Shown here: positions 47,091 to 57,849 of the stretch, piece after piece
Layout: the number at the start of each line of letters is the position of its first letter
Position numbering within the stretch: the first letter of the stretch is position 1
The notes under the pieces: model-generated
Seen by the model: only the letters and a program-made list of their open reading frames with translations
What the model was told of the DNA's origin: nothing
The model's database searches: none
Source of the DNA: an uncultured Verrucomicrobiae bacterium
Lineage (GTDB): Bacteria; Verrucomicrobiota; Verrucomicrobiia; Limisphaerales; AAA164-E04
Assembly (NCBI GenBank): GCA_951813855.1
Contig: OX638380.1
Coordinates: forward strand, 1,628,876 to 1,692,875
Reading direction: 5' to 3'
DNA: 64,000 nt
Made by a program: the position numbers and the translations under genes

Positions 47091-50000
47091 CTATTCCGGT
47101 TTTTCCGGAGCTAACGAATCAAGCCAAGCCAACAAATCAGCCGCTTCTCGAGCCGTCAATGCCGCCAGCAAACCTTCCGGCATGCTCGACAAAGAAGATT
47201 CGTCGAGCTGAATGATCTTAGAGCGCGAAACCCGATGGTCCGTGAGAGTCGCATCGATCAAAACCAATTCTTCGTCGTTCGATTCGCGAATCATTCCGCT
47301 CAACTCTTCGAAATCGTCCAGCATGACGGACACCGTGCGGAATTCCGGCGCAATGAGTTGCGACGGCCGGATAATGTGTTCGAGCAGTTGTTCCCTTCCA
47401 TACCGGGCCGCGCTCTCCCCCAGATCGGGGCCTAAAGCTTTGCCCTATCCTTCCTGACGATGACACTCCGAACAACGAGCCTTGCCGAAAAAGATCTCCC
47501 GGCCGCGGGCAGCGTCGCCCTCCAACGCCAAAATCGTTTCAGGGCGAATATCGAATCCCAAAACCGGCTGCCGTTCGCCCGGCGGCAACCAAGGCCGAAA
47601 CAACTCTCTGACGGCATGGCGATCGTCCTCGTTGGCCACCCGACCTACCGTCGTCCGAAACTCGGGATGCGCGTCTTCAATTTCGTAAGCGGCTTGCTTC
47701 AAGGCCAGAGCGCCTAACGGGTCGCTCAACAACTGCCGAATCCCGTCCCGGTCGGGTTCCCAAGCCAACACGGCGGCCCACGCTTTCCGTTCCGCGTTCT
47801 TCACCGCCGCCCCCGGCTCCCGCTTCGGGTTCCCTGACGATCCCTCGTTCGGCGAAGCGGCGGGTTCCGGTTCCGCGTTCTGTTGCCGTTCCGGTTCCGG
47901 TTCCCGCTCGATCTGATCGATCCAGGCCATCAGCGCCGCCGCGCCTCGTTCGTCGACCAACCGGGAACCGATCGAGGGCATGCGCCCCGGGCCTTGAGTG
48001 CAAATCCGCCAAACCAACGTCGACCGCTGAGCTTCGCCGCTGGCGATAATCTTCGCTTCCGGCAAACCGAAATCACCGTGCGCCGGCGCCACGTCTTGCG
48101 CCCGGGATTGCCGCAGCGACTTCTGAATGTTGAATTGCGCCGCCGTGCTGCTGCCCGCTCCGAATTTATGGCAAGTGCCGCAATTGACGTGCAACCAACT
48201 CCGGGCCCGATCGGCCAGAGTCTGCCCTTCGTCGTAAGGATCGACCAGTCGGGGAGACGAACGGGCAGCGCCGCCCGGAGCCGCTAACAACCCGAGCTCG
48301 ATAAACCGCCGCCATTCGCTGCGATCGCCGGACCCGAGTTGCAACCGGTTCATCGTCAACGGTTCGCCCGCCCAAGCGTTATGGCAGCGACGGCACTCAG
48401 CTCGGGAATGGAAGCGCCAGGGTATTTCCCGCTGTCCTTCCGGAACCCGTTCGTCGGCGACGACAAACGTATCGTTCGCGCCTTCCATGGCCACGAGCGA
48501 GGCATCGGTTTGCGCCTCATTCCAACGATAGGTATAGGGATTCCACGCCTGGCCGTTCCAATGCAGGATTTGCGTCTCGATGCGCCGGGCCGTCGCCGGG
48601 TCTCCCAAACGCCGCTCCAGGGACAAGGTGCGAACCAACACGGTATCCAACGGAAACCGCCAATTGCCGCCCGCGATATCCGGCACGCCGCCCCGGGTCG
48701 CCATCGACTCCAAACCGGGCACGGCGATCAGCCGTTGGGCCGTGGCGAAATCGTTCCACATCGGCGCCTCGATCCGGTAACTCACGACTCCGGGAGCCGG
48801 GCGGTGCCGCTCCGCCGAAACGAAGAGTCCGGTTTCGCTTAACCTTGTCGGAAAGTCAGCCGCGCTCCCGCGTTCCGGATTCGGCGCCAATTGGTAAAGC
48901 CCGCCGTTATGATCCAGAATCACCAATTCGCCCCGGGGATCCAACGCGAAGGCGATCGGCTTGAGCGGGGTGTCGCACAATTCACGATGCCAGACGATGC
49001 GATCTTCCTGGTTCTTCAACGCCCAGAACCGGCCGGTTTCCCAATCGCCGTAGATATAGGCTCCGAAGAGTTCCGGATAACGCTCGCCGTAATAGACCTG
49101 ACCGCCGGTGATGCTGGCCGCCTCGCTGTGAGGATGCGCCGCTACTGGCGGAAGGATCGGCCCGGGGCCGGGAACGACTTCGACCGCCAGCGGGATATGA
49201 GGGTTGGGACCCTCGGTCAACGCCCAGCCGTAATTGCCGCCCCGCCGAATCCGGTAGATCATCTCCCACATCTCCCACCCGACGTCGCCGACCCACAAGT
49301 CGCCCTTGCGGGCGTCGAAAGCGATGCGGAAGGGATTGCGAAACCCGAACGCCCAGATCTCGGGACGAACGCCCGGCTCTCCGAGAAACGGATTGTCGGG
49401 AGGCACGGCATACGGCTCGCCTGCCCCGGGAACGTCGACGTCGATGCGGAGGATGCAGGAGAGAATGTCGGCATTGTTCTGCCCGGTATAATACCGGCTG
49501 TCGGGAGGATAGGCCGGGGCGGCGTCGCCCGTGGAAAAATACAGATAGCCGTCGGGGCCGAAAGCTAGAGCGCAACCGTTATGACCGCCGCTGGCCCAAC
49601 GAAGCAACACTTTCTTGCTCTCGGGCAAGACTTGAACCGGCCGGGCGCCGCTCAACGTAAACCGGGCGAGATACGCTCCCTCTTCTCGCGAACCGGGTTC
49701 GTTGTAATTAACGTACACGTAGGGCCGAGCCGGATAATCGGGGTGAAAGGTAAATCCCAGGACGCTGCCGACCGGCTGATGAACTTGACGCAAGTCCAAC
49801 AGCAAGTTTTTCGCCGGCGGGTCGACCGAAATATCGATTCGCCAGATCTTGCAATGACTGTCGACGATGCAAAGTTCCCGGCTTCCCGGCAAGAAGGTCA
49901 GATCGATTGGTTTGTGAAGTTCCAATTCCGGATAAATCCGTTCGACCCGCCATGCGGGGGGCGGTTCGGGAGAACCGGTCACTCGCCCCGACGTCCAGGG

Positions 50001-50123
50001 GGTTCGTTCGGCGGCGACAGCCGACCATCCGAGCAAGCACGCCCAGGCCCAACATCGCACCGGCGGCCCCGATCGCCCTCGAGCGAACGGAAATCCCTTC
50101 GACTGCGATGCTGCCCGATTCAT
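47091..50123 (-). pseudogene. Exported sugar-dehydrogenase/cytochrome c protein, tandem copy B, with in-frame TAG near its end
   Basis: From ATG 50123 (downstream of an in-frame extension to 50180 that overlaps the M13 gene) it encodes a signal peptide ending near WSAVAAE. A glucose/sorbosone-dehydrogenase propeller (about 60-420) contains FLPGSRELCIVDSHCKIWRI, VLGFTFHPDYPARPYVYVNY, HNGCALAFGPDGYLYFSTGD and RNPFRIAFDARKGDLW. Three CxxCH sites follow: CRRCHN, CGTCHK and CSECH. A TAG at 47445-47447 replaces CAG (Gln in copy A) four codons after the last CxxCH. The frame is otherwise open for 117 more codons to 47091, closely matching copy A. A product ending at the TAG could still bind three hemes, so function is possible. 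Confidence 0.82.
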
Positions 50124-50143
50124 ATCCGTCCCCGGCCGATCGG

Positions 50144-52177
50144 TTACCAAATGCTGGCGCGTTCTTCCGGAGCGCGCCACATGCCGTCGCCGGCCTTGAC
50201 GCCGAAAACCTCGTAAAACTGCGGGAAATTCGACAAGGGGCCGATAACTCGAAACCGGGGCGGAGCGTGGGGATCGGTTTTCAAGCGCCGGACGATCATT
50301 TCAGGCCGCGTTTTCAGCCGCCAAATCTGAGCGTAAGCATAGAAAAACCGCTCGGCACCGGGATGGCCCTCGACCTTCGGAGGTTCTTGGCCCTGAAGCG
50401 ATAGTTGCCAGGCGCGCCACGCCAGAGTAAGCCCGCCGAGATCTCCGATATTTTCCCCCAAAGTAAGCAGCCCGTTCACGAATTGACCCTCGAGCGGTTC
50501 GTAGTTGCCGTACTGCTCCACTAACTTTCCCGTCCTCGCTTCGTAGGCTTCGGCGTCCCCTTCGGTCCACCAGTCGCGCAAGTTGCCGTCCCCGTCGGAC
50601 TTGCGTCCCTGATCGTCGAAGCCGTGACCGATTTCATGGCCGATGACCATCCCGATCGCGCCATAGTTGACCGCGTCGTCGGCCGCCGGATGAAAAAAGG
50701 GAGGCTGCAAAATAGCGGCGGGAAACACGATCTCGTTCATGCTCGGATTGTAGTAGGCGTTCACCGTCTGGGGATTCATGAACCATTCTTCCCGATCGAT
50801 CGGTTTGCCCAGCTTGCCCACCTGGCGAGCGTGAACGAATTCGCTGGCCCGCCGCAGATTACCCAGCAAGTCCCCGGGCCGGATCGCCAACGCCGAATAA
50901 TCCCGCCAGCGGTCGGGATACCCGATTTTGACCCGGAACTTGGCCAGCTTGCGCCGCGCTTCCCGCTTGGTTTCTTCGTCCATCCACTCCAGTGCGTCGA
51001 TGCTCTGAGCCATCGCCCGGCGCAGATTCTCGCACAACTCCAGCATTCGCGTCTTGGCCGCCGGGGAAAAATGACGTTTGACGTATTCCCGGCCGACCAT
51101 CTCGCCCAAGACTTGGTTGACCAAGTGAACGCCTCGGGCGGCCCGGGGTTCCGGTTCCTGTTGCCCGCCCAGCACACCGAAATAAAAGGCGAAGTAAGCC
51201 TGAAAAAACTCGTGGCTGAGATAGGGCGCCGCATCGACCAACAGCCGGGCCCGGTAATAGTCTTTCCAGACCTCGAGCGAAGTTCGCTCCAACACCCCTT
51301 TCATCTCGTTCCAGAACGAAGGTTGCCGAACGATAAATCGGGTTTCTTCGGCGATGCCGCTCCCCGCCAGATAACCGTCCCAGTCAAAAGCCGGCAACAG
51401 GGCGCGCAATTCCTCCGGGCTATGGCGATTGTAGGTCTTGAGCCGATCGCGATTTTGCACTCTCGTCCAATGCCCTTCGGCGATCGAACGCTCCAAATCG
51501 TACACCGAACGGGCCCGCCGCTCGCCGTCCGGCAACTCCGCCAACGCAAACAACTTCGCCAGCATTTCCCGGTAGAGCCGCCGGATCCGATCGAACCGTT
51601 CCCCGGACTGGAAATAATAATCCCGATCCGGCAATCCCAGTCCGCTCTGAGAAAAGTAGACGACGTAACGCGTCGATTCCTTGGAGTCCTGATTGACGCC
51701 GAACGAAAAGGGGCGGCCGATGCCCTGGCGGACGGCCTGGGCCCATTCCGTTCCGAAATGATTCTCTCTCAGGCGGTCGATAGCCGCTAGGTCCTCGGCC
51801 AACGGCGCGGCTCCCAAACGATCGATCCGTTCCTCGTCCAAATAGCTCCGATAGAGGTCCCGGATTTTCTGTTCGACGGAACCCAGTTCCACCTGATCGC
51901 TCCGCCCGAGTTCTTCGATGATCGCCTGCACGGCGTCGCGGCTTTCTTCGGCGAGGATCACGAACGAGCCCCAACGGGTCTTGTCGGCCGGGATGGGCGT
52001 GTTTTCGAGCCAGGTTCCGTTGACGTGCCCGAAAAAATCGTCCTGGGGGCGGATATCCCGGTCGAAACCGGTGAAATCGATAATCGGCCGCTCTGCGGCC
52101 GGCGCCGGATTAGGAATGAACATAACGATCAGGCTCCAACCAAGTAACGTGCCGAGATTGACATATTTCATAACCAC
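50144..52177 (-). CDS. M13-family zinc metallopeptidase (neprilysin-like), exported
   Basis: An N-terminal hydrophobic signal (residues ~8-27, ending PAPAAE) precedes the M13 peptidase. The zinc motif is HEIGH within GMVIGHEIGHGFDDQGRKSD, and the third ligand is in ENIGDLGGLTLAW. VNAYYNPSMNEIVFPAAILQPPFF (substrate-cleft motif NAYY) and the C-terminal MWRAPEERASIW are also typical. The 677 residues match the family. It cleaves peptides outside the cytoplasm. It is upstream of dehydrogenase copy B on the same strand, 20 bases from its start, so the two are probably cotranscribed. Confidence 0.92.
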   Translation of the reverse strand: MVMKYVNLGTLLGWSLIVMFIPNPAPAAERPIIDFTGFDRDIRPQDDFFGHVNGTWLENTPIPADKTRWGSFVILAEESRDAVQAIIEELGRSDQVELGSVEQKIRDLYRSYLDEERIDRLGAAPLAEDLAAIDRLRENHFGTEWAQAVRQGIGRPFSFGVNQDSKESTRYVVYFSQSGLGLPDRDYYFQSGERFDRIRRLYREMLAKLFALAELPDGERRARSVYDLERSIAEGHWTRVQNRDRLKTYNRHSPEELRALLPAFDWDGYLAGSGIAEETRFIVRQPSFWNEMKGVLERTSLEVWKDYYRARLLVDAAPYLSHEFFQAYFAFYFGVLGGQQEPEPRAARGVHLVNQVLGEMVGREYVKRHFSPAAKTRMLELCENLRRAMAQSIDALEWMDEETKREARRKLAKFRVKIGYPDRWRDYSALAIRPGDLLGNLRRASEFVHARQVGKLGKPIDREEWFMNPQTVNAYYNPSMNEIVFPAAILQPPFFHPAADDAVNYGAIGMVIGHEIGHGFDDQGRKSDGDGNLRDWWTEGDAEAYEARTGKLVEQYGNYEPLEGQFVNGLLTLGENIGDLGGLTLAWRAWQLSLQGQEPPKVEGHPGAERFFYAYAQIWRLKTRPEMIVRRLKTDPHAPPRFRVIGPLSNFPQFYEVFGVKAGDGMWRAPEERASIW

Positions 52178-52210
52178 CCGATGAGTTCCCGGAATTAACG
52201 ATGATCGCGA

Positions 52211-53752
52211 CTAAGTTCGAGCGGCGGCCTTCGAAGTCCCGGGCGACGAAAACTGCGCCGCCCGGGAACAAAACAACAACGTCAAGGTAAGCAGCAATAA
52301 CGAAACCGTGAACACTACCGAAGACGACGAGTGCGGCCCCCAATCCGCCGGAGGCCGCCAGGGCAACGTAAAACCGAAACGGATGAAATCCTGGCAAAAG
52401 AGGATCCAGATCAGGCACAACGACGCCCAGCGAGCCATCTCGCGCCCGCTCTGGTCGTAACGCCCGACGACCCGCAGCACCATCGAGGCGGCCAAAGCGA
52501 GCAGAACCGGAATGGCCCCGCCCCAGATATAGGCCGACCAGGCGTCCAGCTGACGCTCTTGATAGGCGACCTCCTGAATCGTCAGCCCCGCGATAGCGAG
52601 CACCGTCAAGGGCAGCGCGATCAAGTAAGGCCACATCCGCCCGGACAGAATCGCGAAGAGCGGCAACAACGCCATCAGGACGGGTTCGTTAATGAAGGAT
52701 TCGACAGGAGGGTAATCGAAGAAATCGCGATACAGCCATACCGTCAGAAAAGTCGAAAGCAACATCCATTCCTGAACCGGCGTCAATTCCGATTTCGGAC
52801 GTTCCCCGCCTCTCGCCAGCAACCCTTGGTTGAAACGGACCCCCAAGCCCAGAATCACACCGGAAACCATTCCGAAAAGAATCCACGTCAACTCCCCCTG
52901 GTCGAGTTTGGAAACTACCGTCCCGATCCCTTCCCCGGAAAGCCAGCCGGTGTCGAGCCATTCGGGATTCCAGGCCAACAAAGCCGAAGCGCCCTGCGCC
53001 AAAACCAAGCCGAATCCCCCGCCCAAAAAACCGAACAATCCTAACAGGACAGTCAATTGATCTTGCCGGATCACGGCATAAACGAAGCTGCCGGCCAATA
53101 GCAGCAGCAAGCCCCCCCATCGTTCCGGCTGGGGAGCCAATTCGGTGTCCGGAAACCAATGCCAGGAATCGGAAAAATAAACGATCGGCAATATTTCCTC
53201 GCCCGGTTCGAAAGGGCCGTTAATCCAGGAGACGCCCCAGTAGTAGAATGGGATCAATACGGCCAGCAACACCAGTATCGCCGGCAAGGAGTGCCGAACG
53301 CGACTCACCCCGAAGCCGAAAAAAATTCCGGCCAAGGCGATCCAAATGCCTCCCTTGACGAAAAGGCCCACCAAGCCCCAGATCAGAGCTTCCGAATTGC
53401 CGACGAGTTCGGCGCGCTGAGTCAACCCGAGTGATTGTTCGAACGCCATGACGGAACCGAAACTCATCACGACGGTCGTCAACGCCACCGCTCTCGCCGC
53501 CGGAAGGGAAGTCAGTTCACGGCCGTACAGAAAAATTATCGCCAGTCCGGTCGCCGCGCCGGCGGTCATCGCACCGGCTACGCCGCCGTAGGACGCGCCG
53601 ATACCCCACCCCATCCCGCCCATCAGGGCGGAAAAAACGATCGCCAGAAAAGCGGAGGGAGTGCCGGCCGGCGGCTCCTGATCCTGACGGTCCAGGGGAG
53701 CGGGCGAAGCCGGCTCCGATTCGGATGGTTCCGGTGCTTGATCCGAACTCAT
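52211..53752 (-). CDS. Polytopic membrane protein of unknown function
   Basis: After a ~35-residue acidic, proline-rich N terminus (SSDQAPEPSESEP...) the protein has about 12 hydrophobic helices, with glycine-rich first segments (GGMGWGIGASYGGVAGAMTAGAATG). No transporter signature, charged pore motif or known family was recognised. Proteins with this outline occur in PVC genomes as hypothetical membrane proteins. It is followed by the M13 gene 34 bases on and preceded by the Nramp-like gene 92 bases before, all on the minus strand. A transport or sensing role is only a possibility. Confidence 0.8.
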   Translation of the reverse strand: MSSDQAPEPSESEPASPAPLDRQDQEPPAGTPSAFLAIVFSALMGGMGWGIGASYGGVAGAMTAGAATGLAIIFLYGRELTSLPAARAVALTTVVMSFGSVMAFEQSLGLTQRAELVGNSEALIWGLVGLFVKGGIWIALAGIFFGFGVSRVRHSLPAILVLLAVLIPFYYWGVSWINGPFEPGEEILPIVYFSDSWHWFPDTELAPQPERWGGLLLLLAGSFVYAVIRQDQLTVLLGLFGFLGGGFGLVLAQGASALLAWNPEWLDTGWLSGEGIGTVVSKLDQGELTWILFGMVSGVILGLGVRFNQGLLARGGERPKSELTPVQEWMLLSTFLTVWLYRDFFDYPPVESFINEPVLMALLPLFAILSGRMWPYLIALPLTVLAIAGLTIQEVAYQERQLDAWSAYIWGGAIPVLLALAASMVLRVVGRYDQSGREMARWASLCLIWILFCQDFIRFGFTLPWRPPADWGPHSSSSVVFTVSLLLLTLTLLFCSRAAQFSSPGTSKAAART

Positions 53753-53843
53753 TCAGTTGCGCTTGCAGAAACTAATCCCTCCGGACGAAACGACCGATCG
53801 GAAGACCCGCGCGTTGCGCCGGGCGGCCGCTTTCAGTTTCAAC

Positions 53844-55532
53844 TCAACCCGGTCGATTCCCCTCACCGCCGCCGGTCGAAACCCTCGGCTTCAGCAGGTG
53901 TCCGATCAACGCCGCCAACAACAGTCCGCCGACCCCGACCCAACCCCAAAAACCAGCCTTCTGATTAATGGCGTACAAGCTGGCGCCGGTCGCTACGAGG
54001 GCCGCAACAAACAGTAATCCGTTCCAGATCCAACGCGACCGGCCCACGGGCATATGCTCCTTGAGCAACGATTTCTGATTGAACAACAGAAAGAAGGAAA
54101 TGTAGGCGATCGGCAACAGCGACATGCCGAATACCGAAGTGGGCACCGCCAGCCAAGCGGTGGCGTCGTCCTTCCAGACGAAAGGGCCGATCACTCCCGT
54201 GCAAGCGGCCAGGCAGCCCAATCGGAACGGCCAACCGGATCGCGGCAAGCCGAACATCTCGCAGATCACGAACCCGGAAATCAGCATCAGAATGGTAATC
54301 GTGGACAACGCCATACCCACCACACCGAGGCCGAAGATCCAGTGCGCGAATCCCGATCCGGTGAACGGTTCCAGGGAAAGCGCCAGTTCGTTGACGTCAC
54401 GCTTTACGAGAGTGGCGATCAGTTTTTTCTCGGCCTCGGTCACTTCCACCTCGCCGCTCCCGTCGGCCGCCAATTTCTCGTTCCGTTTTTTGATCTGAGA
54501 CTGGAAAGCCTGGGAAATCTTGGCGGAGGGAACGATCAACTCGCCGGCGGCGTCCTGCTCGCCTAAAAAACCGGCCGCCGGTTTGAGGTGGAACTGACTG
54601 GCGGCCGCGATGACCACGCAACTGGTGGCTACCACAAAGGGCACAAACATTCCGGTCGAAAGATCGAAAACCGCCAACCCCCGGAAATTCCGGTCCCACC
54701 CCCGGGCCAGGAGCGAGTAACCGAGCAGAAAGGTCATATTGATCCCGACCGCCGTGGCGGCCGCGCTGATCATCACGTCTCGTTGCTGGTTCACGATCAA
54801 TCCCTCCCAGTACGTCCGGGCCGCTTCGGGAATGGCCTCCAACATCGGAACGAAACCGGGAGCGGGCGAATTGATGCGGCTCAAATCTGGAATGAAGCCG
54901 GCGAAAAGCTCCCCCCAGGCGACGCCGGAATCCGAAACAGCCAGTTTGAGCACGACGCCGAGGAAACTGATGATGATCATGGCGACCATCAATTTCAGGA
55001 TGGTTTCGTAAATCCGAACGCCGCGGCTTCCGCTCCCGTAACTCCACGTGATGCCTACCGTCAGAATCAGAATCACGACGCAAATCAGTACCTGATACTG
55101 CCCTTCCCCGAACCATCCGGGCGCCAGATTCTGTTGCACGACTCCGGTCGCCAGCGAAAATTGCGGCAAGCTCCAAACCATATTGGCGGCCAGCGCCGAG
55201 ATCGCCCAAGCCCACCCTAACACGGGGTTGATATGCCGATTAATCGCCTGAAAAGGCCGCTCCCCCGTCGACAGCGTCACGTAAGAAATGCAACCGAGCA
55301 TCAGGATGCCGAGCACCATGGCGAAGGGTTGCAACCACATCATGCCGAAGCCGGCCAGAATCCCGAGATACAAACTGGAGGAAAGCGATCCGCCGCCTAA
55401 GGTAATGGCGCTTTGCAACCATCCCGGACCGGAAAGGCGGGTGTATGTCTTGATAGCCGCAAAACGGCCCTGGCTTTGGGCCGCCTGGATCATGCGGCGT
55501 TCCTGATCCACACTCGACTGGTTATCACTCAT
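53844..55532 (-). CDS. Divergent Nramp-family transporter
   Basis: The protein has 11 or 12 transmembrane segments in Nramp order, starting GPGWLQSAITLGGGSLSSSLYLG. The canonical first metal-binding motif DPGN is absent; the position reads LGGG. The TM6 segment AAATAVGINMTFLLGYS keeps a Met but not the MPH form. A ~55-residue charged insertion (residues ~370-420, with KISQAFQSQIKKRNEKLA) lies in a loop. The start is set at ATG 55532 (MSDNQSSVDQ), in place of an upstream ATG at 55577. Similar proteins are annotated as divalent-metal transporters, but without DPGN the substrate may differ. It is the third gene of the minus-strand series after mnmE. Confidence 0.8.
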   Translation of the reverse strand: MSDNQSSVDQERRMIQAAQSQGRFAAIKTYTRLSGPGWLQSAITLGGGSLSSSLYLGILAGFGMMWLQPFAMVLGILMLGCISYVTLSTGERPFQAINRHINPVLGWAWAISALAANMVWSLPQFSLATGVVQQNLAPGWFGEGQYQVLICVVILILTVGITWSYGSGSRGVRIYETILKLMVAMIIISFLGVVLKLAVSDSGVAWGELFAGFIPDLSRINSPAPGFVPMLEAIPEAARTYWEGLIVNQQRDVMISAAATAVGINMTFLLGYSLLARGWDRNFRGLAVFDLSTGMFVPFVVATSCVVIAAASQFHLKPAAGFLGEQDAAGELIVPSAKISQAFQSQIKKRNEKLAADGSGEVEVTEAEKKLIATLVKRDVNELALSLEPFTGSGFAHWIFGLGVVGMALSTITILMLISGFVICEMFGLPRSGWPFRLGCLAACTGVIGPFVWKDDATAWLAVPTSVFGMSLLPIAYISFFLLFNQKSLLKEHMPVGRSRWIWNGLLFVAALVATGASLYAINQKAGFWGWVGVGGLLLAALIGHLLKPRVSTGGGEGNRPG

Positions 55533-55823
55533 GCGCTCGATACGACGGACTCGCCCGGTTTCACCTGCAGGCAGCAAAGACCTGGGATCAAGCCCCCATG
55601 ATGAAGGATCGCCGAGTTATGAAAAGCCTTTTCTCCGGAAGGTGCCGCACGGCGCCGAGCTCGATTCGGGAAGATTGCCGAAACGAGGGAAAGCCGAGCC
55701 GCCGATCGTTCATCGCCCGGCCGTTCCCGGGTTCGGATCGCCGGCACCGCGATTGAGGAAAGTGCGGCGCCCCCGCTCCGCAAGACAATCGTGAACCGAA
55801 GACGATTCCGGGCGAGAACCGGA
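55533..55823. other. Gap between mnmE and the Nramp-like gene
   Basis: About 290 bases hold no supported gene. Open frames on both strands are arginine- and proline-rich and lack start signals. The mnmE transcript end and the transporter promoter are presumably here. Confidence 0.4.
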
Positions 55824-57203
55824 TTATTTCCCGAGACAGAATTCGCGGAATATCAAGTCCAGCAAATCGTCGGTGGAGGTTTTACCCACGATTTCTCCGA
55901 CGGCGTCGGTGGCGATCCGCAAATCCAAAGCCACCAGTTCGAGAGTCCGGCCGGCCGTTAATGAATCCAACGCCGTTTTCGAGGCTTTCCGGGCCCGCTC
56001 CAAGGCGTGCTGATGACGGCGATTAATCGCCACTTCCGCACGCCCCCCAGCCAAGCCGCCTTGCCACACCTTCTCGCTAATGGCGTCCTTGAGCGTTTCG
56101 ATTCCTTCGCCGGTCAGGCAACTGACCGGCAGAACATCCGGTCGTGACCGAACCCGAGCGCTTCCTTCAGACCCGGAATCGAGCAGATCGATTTTATTCA
56201 GAATCGTAAACCGGACGGCGGAATTCAGTTGCCGAGTCAGTTCCGCTTCTTCCGGGTCGGCGACTCGAGTCGCATCGACGACCATAATAATCAGATCGGC
56301 TTTCGCAGCGCTTTCCAAACTGCGGCGCATGCCCTCTCGTTCGACCGCGTCGCCGGAAGTTCGCAGCCCGGCGGTGTCGACGAACACGACGGGAATGCCT
56401 CGGATATTGGCCGTCTCCTCGATCGTATCCCGAGTCGTGCCGGCGACCCGGGATACGATCGCCCGATCCTGATCCAGCAGGCAATTTAGCAACGAAGATT
56501 TTCCGGCGTTGGGCCGCCCGACGATGACGGCGCGAATCCCGTGACGAAGTATCTTCCCCTCGGTAGCCGAAACCAGCAGCCGATCCATGGACTGAATGGC
56601 GCGGCGTATTTTTCCGGTCATTTCAGTTTGATCGTCGGGAGCAATGTCTTCCTCCGGAAAATCGATATGAGCTTCCAAGTGAGCCAACACCGCAAGCAGC
56701 TCGTTCCGAAGCGATTCGATGCGCCGGGAAAGTTTGCCGGCCAATTGTTCGTTGGCGGCGACGAGAGCCAGATCGGTTTTAGCCCGGATGACATCGGCCA
56801 CGGCCTCGGCCTGGGTCAGATCGATCCGGCCGTTCAGAAAGGCCCGCCGCGTGAATTCTCCCGGCTCGGCGAGTCGAGCCCCCTGCTCCAACAGGGTTTC
56901 GAGAACGGCTTTGGTCGGCACCGTCCCGCCATGGCACGAGATCTCGACCACGTCTTCCCGGGTGTAGGTCCGAGGAGCGCGCAACACCGATACCAAGACT
57001 TCGTCCACGGCTCGGTTTCGCCGGAATATTTTACCGTAATGAACGGTATGAGACGGCACGTCCGGCAGCGAAATTTTCTGGGGTCCCAACGGTCGGAAAC
57101 ATCGGCCGGCGATCGCGAACGATTCCGGGCCGGAAACTCGAATCACCGCAAGTCCCGCCTCGCCGACGGCCGTAGCGACAGCGGCAATGGTATCGTCGAT
57201 CAT
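55824..57203 (-). CDS. mnmE: tRNA modification GTPase MnmE
   Basis: MnmE with MnmG modifies U34 of certain tRNAs (cmnm5 formation). The N-terminal formyl-THF-binding domain starts with DTIAAVATAVGEAGLAVIRVSGP. The GTPase motifs are GRPNAGKSSLLN (G1), AGTTRDTIEE (G2), VDTAGLR (G3) and NKIDLLD (G4). The C terminus ends FCLGK, with the functional Cys456 of the (C)(I/L/V)GK motif. Length 459 is standard. The start at 57203 overlaps the stop of the 90-aa gene by four bases (ATGA). Confidence 0.95.
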   Translation of the reverse strand: MIDDTIAAVATAVGEAGLAVIRVSGPESFAIAGRCFRPLGPQKISLPDVPSHTVHYGKIFRRNRAVDEVLVSVLRAPRTYTREDVVEISCHGGTVPTKAVLETLLEQGARLAEPGEFTRRAFLNGRIDLTQAEAVADVIRAKTDLALVAANEQLAGKLSRRIESLRNELLAVLAHLEAHIDFPEEDIAPDDQTEMTGKIRRAIQSMDRLLVSATEGKILRHGIRAVIVGRPNAGKSSLLNCLLDQDRAIVSRVAGTTRDTIEETANIRGIPVVFVDTAGLRTSGDAVEREGMRRSLESAAKADLIIMVVDATRVADPEEAELTRQLNSAVRFTILNKIDLLDSGSEGSARVRSRPDVLPVSCLTGEGIETLKDAISEKVWQGGLAGGRAEVAINRRHQHALERARKASKTALDSLTAGRTLELVALDLRIATDAVGEIVGKTSTDDLLDLIFREFCLGK

Positions 57204-57472
57204 CGAGCGGAACGCGGATTCGAACGAAGGCAGTCGCCCGTTTCGTTCTCGCTGTCCCGGCCTTGCAACAACATACGAGCCTTCTGATAACTCTTGCGGG
57301 TGAGATAATGCCGCAACGCCGGATCGGCGGCTTCCGACAGTTCGCCCGACAAGTCGTCTATTTCCCGGAACAAGCTCATTAAATCCGGTTTGCCCGACGA
57401 ACCGGAGCGACCGGCCGCCGCCGTTTCCAACTCGATCAATTTATCGAGCAACCGTTGACGAATATCGTTCAT
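57200..57472 (-). CDS. Small helical protein, 90 aa, coupled to mnmE
   Basis: The product MNDIRQRLLDKLIELE... is charged and helical (coiled-coil-like 1-16 and 30-50), with no membrane segment or catalytic motif. Its stop overlaps the mnmE start by four bases, so the two are cotranslated, which supports its reality. I do not recognise the family. Its position suggests a role beside mnmE, or simply a shared promoter. Confidence 0.6.
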   Translation of the reverse strand: MNDIRQRLLDKLIELETAAAGRSGSSGKPDLMSLFREIDDLSGELSEAADPALRHYLTRKSYQKARMLLQGRDSENETGDCLRSNPRSAR

Positions 57473-57849
57473 AACCGAAGTTTCGCGGGGTCTTCGCTTA
57501 ATTCAAGATAGCAGCTGCCGGAATTTGCGCCAGCGCCATCGGATTTCACGAATCCGATCCGGTTAGGTCGCGATCCTCCGCGTCCCGATTCGCGCACCGA
57601 ACGGCTTAGGCGATTATCGCACAGATTCTCCCCGCATTCGAGCCGAACCGCCGCCGCGAACCGGCCCCCGAAACGAACCTGCGGACCGGTCCATCCGATT
57701 CCGACTCCCGGCTTCCCGATCCCCCGGATCGCCCTGTTCCAAACACCGGCGACCATCTCTCGTCCTACCCGCCGCTCGACCGCTACCGCGAATATCGCCA
57801 CGAAAATGCTTTGAATATCTCGAAAATAGGGCAAAAACAGCGAACGGAC
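57473..57849. other. Divergent promoter region, no gene
   Basis: About 375 bases separate the 90-aa gene (minus) and the kinase-MurQ gene (plus). The frame of the latter is open from 57811, but the ATG at 57850 is preferred. No small gene is supported; both promoters must lie here. Confidence 0.4.
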
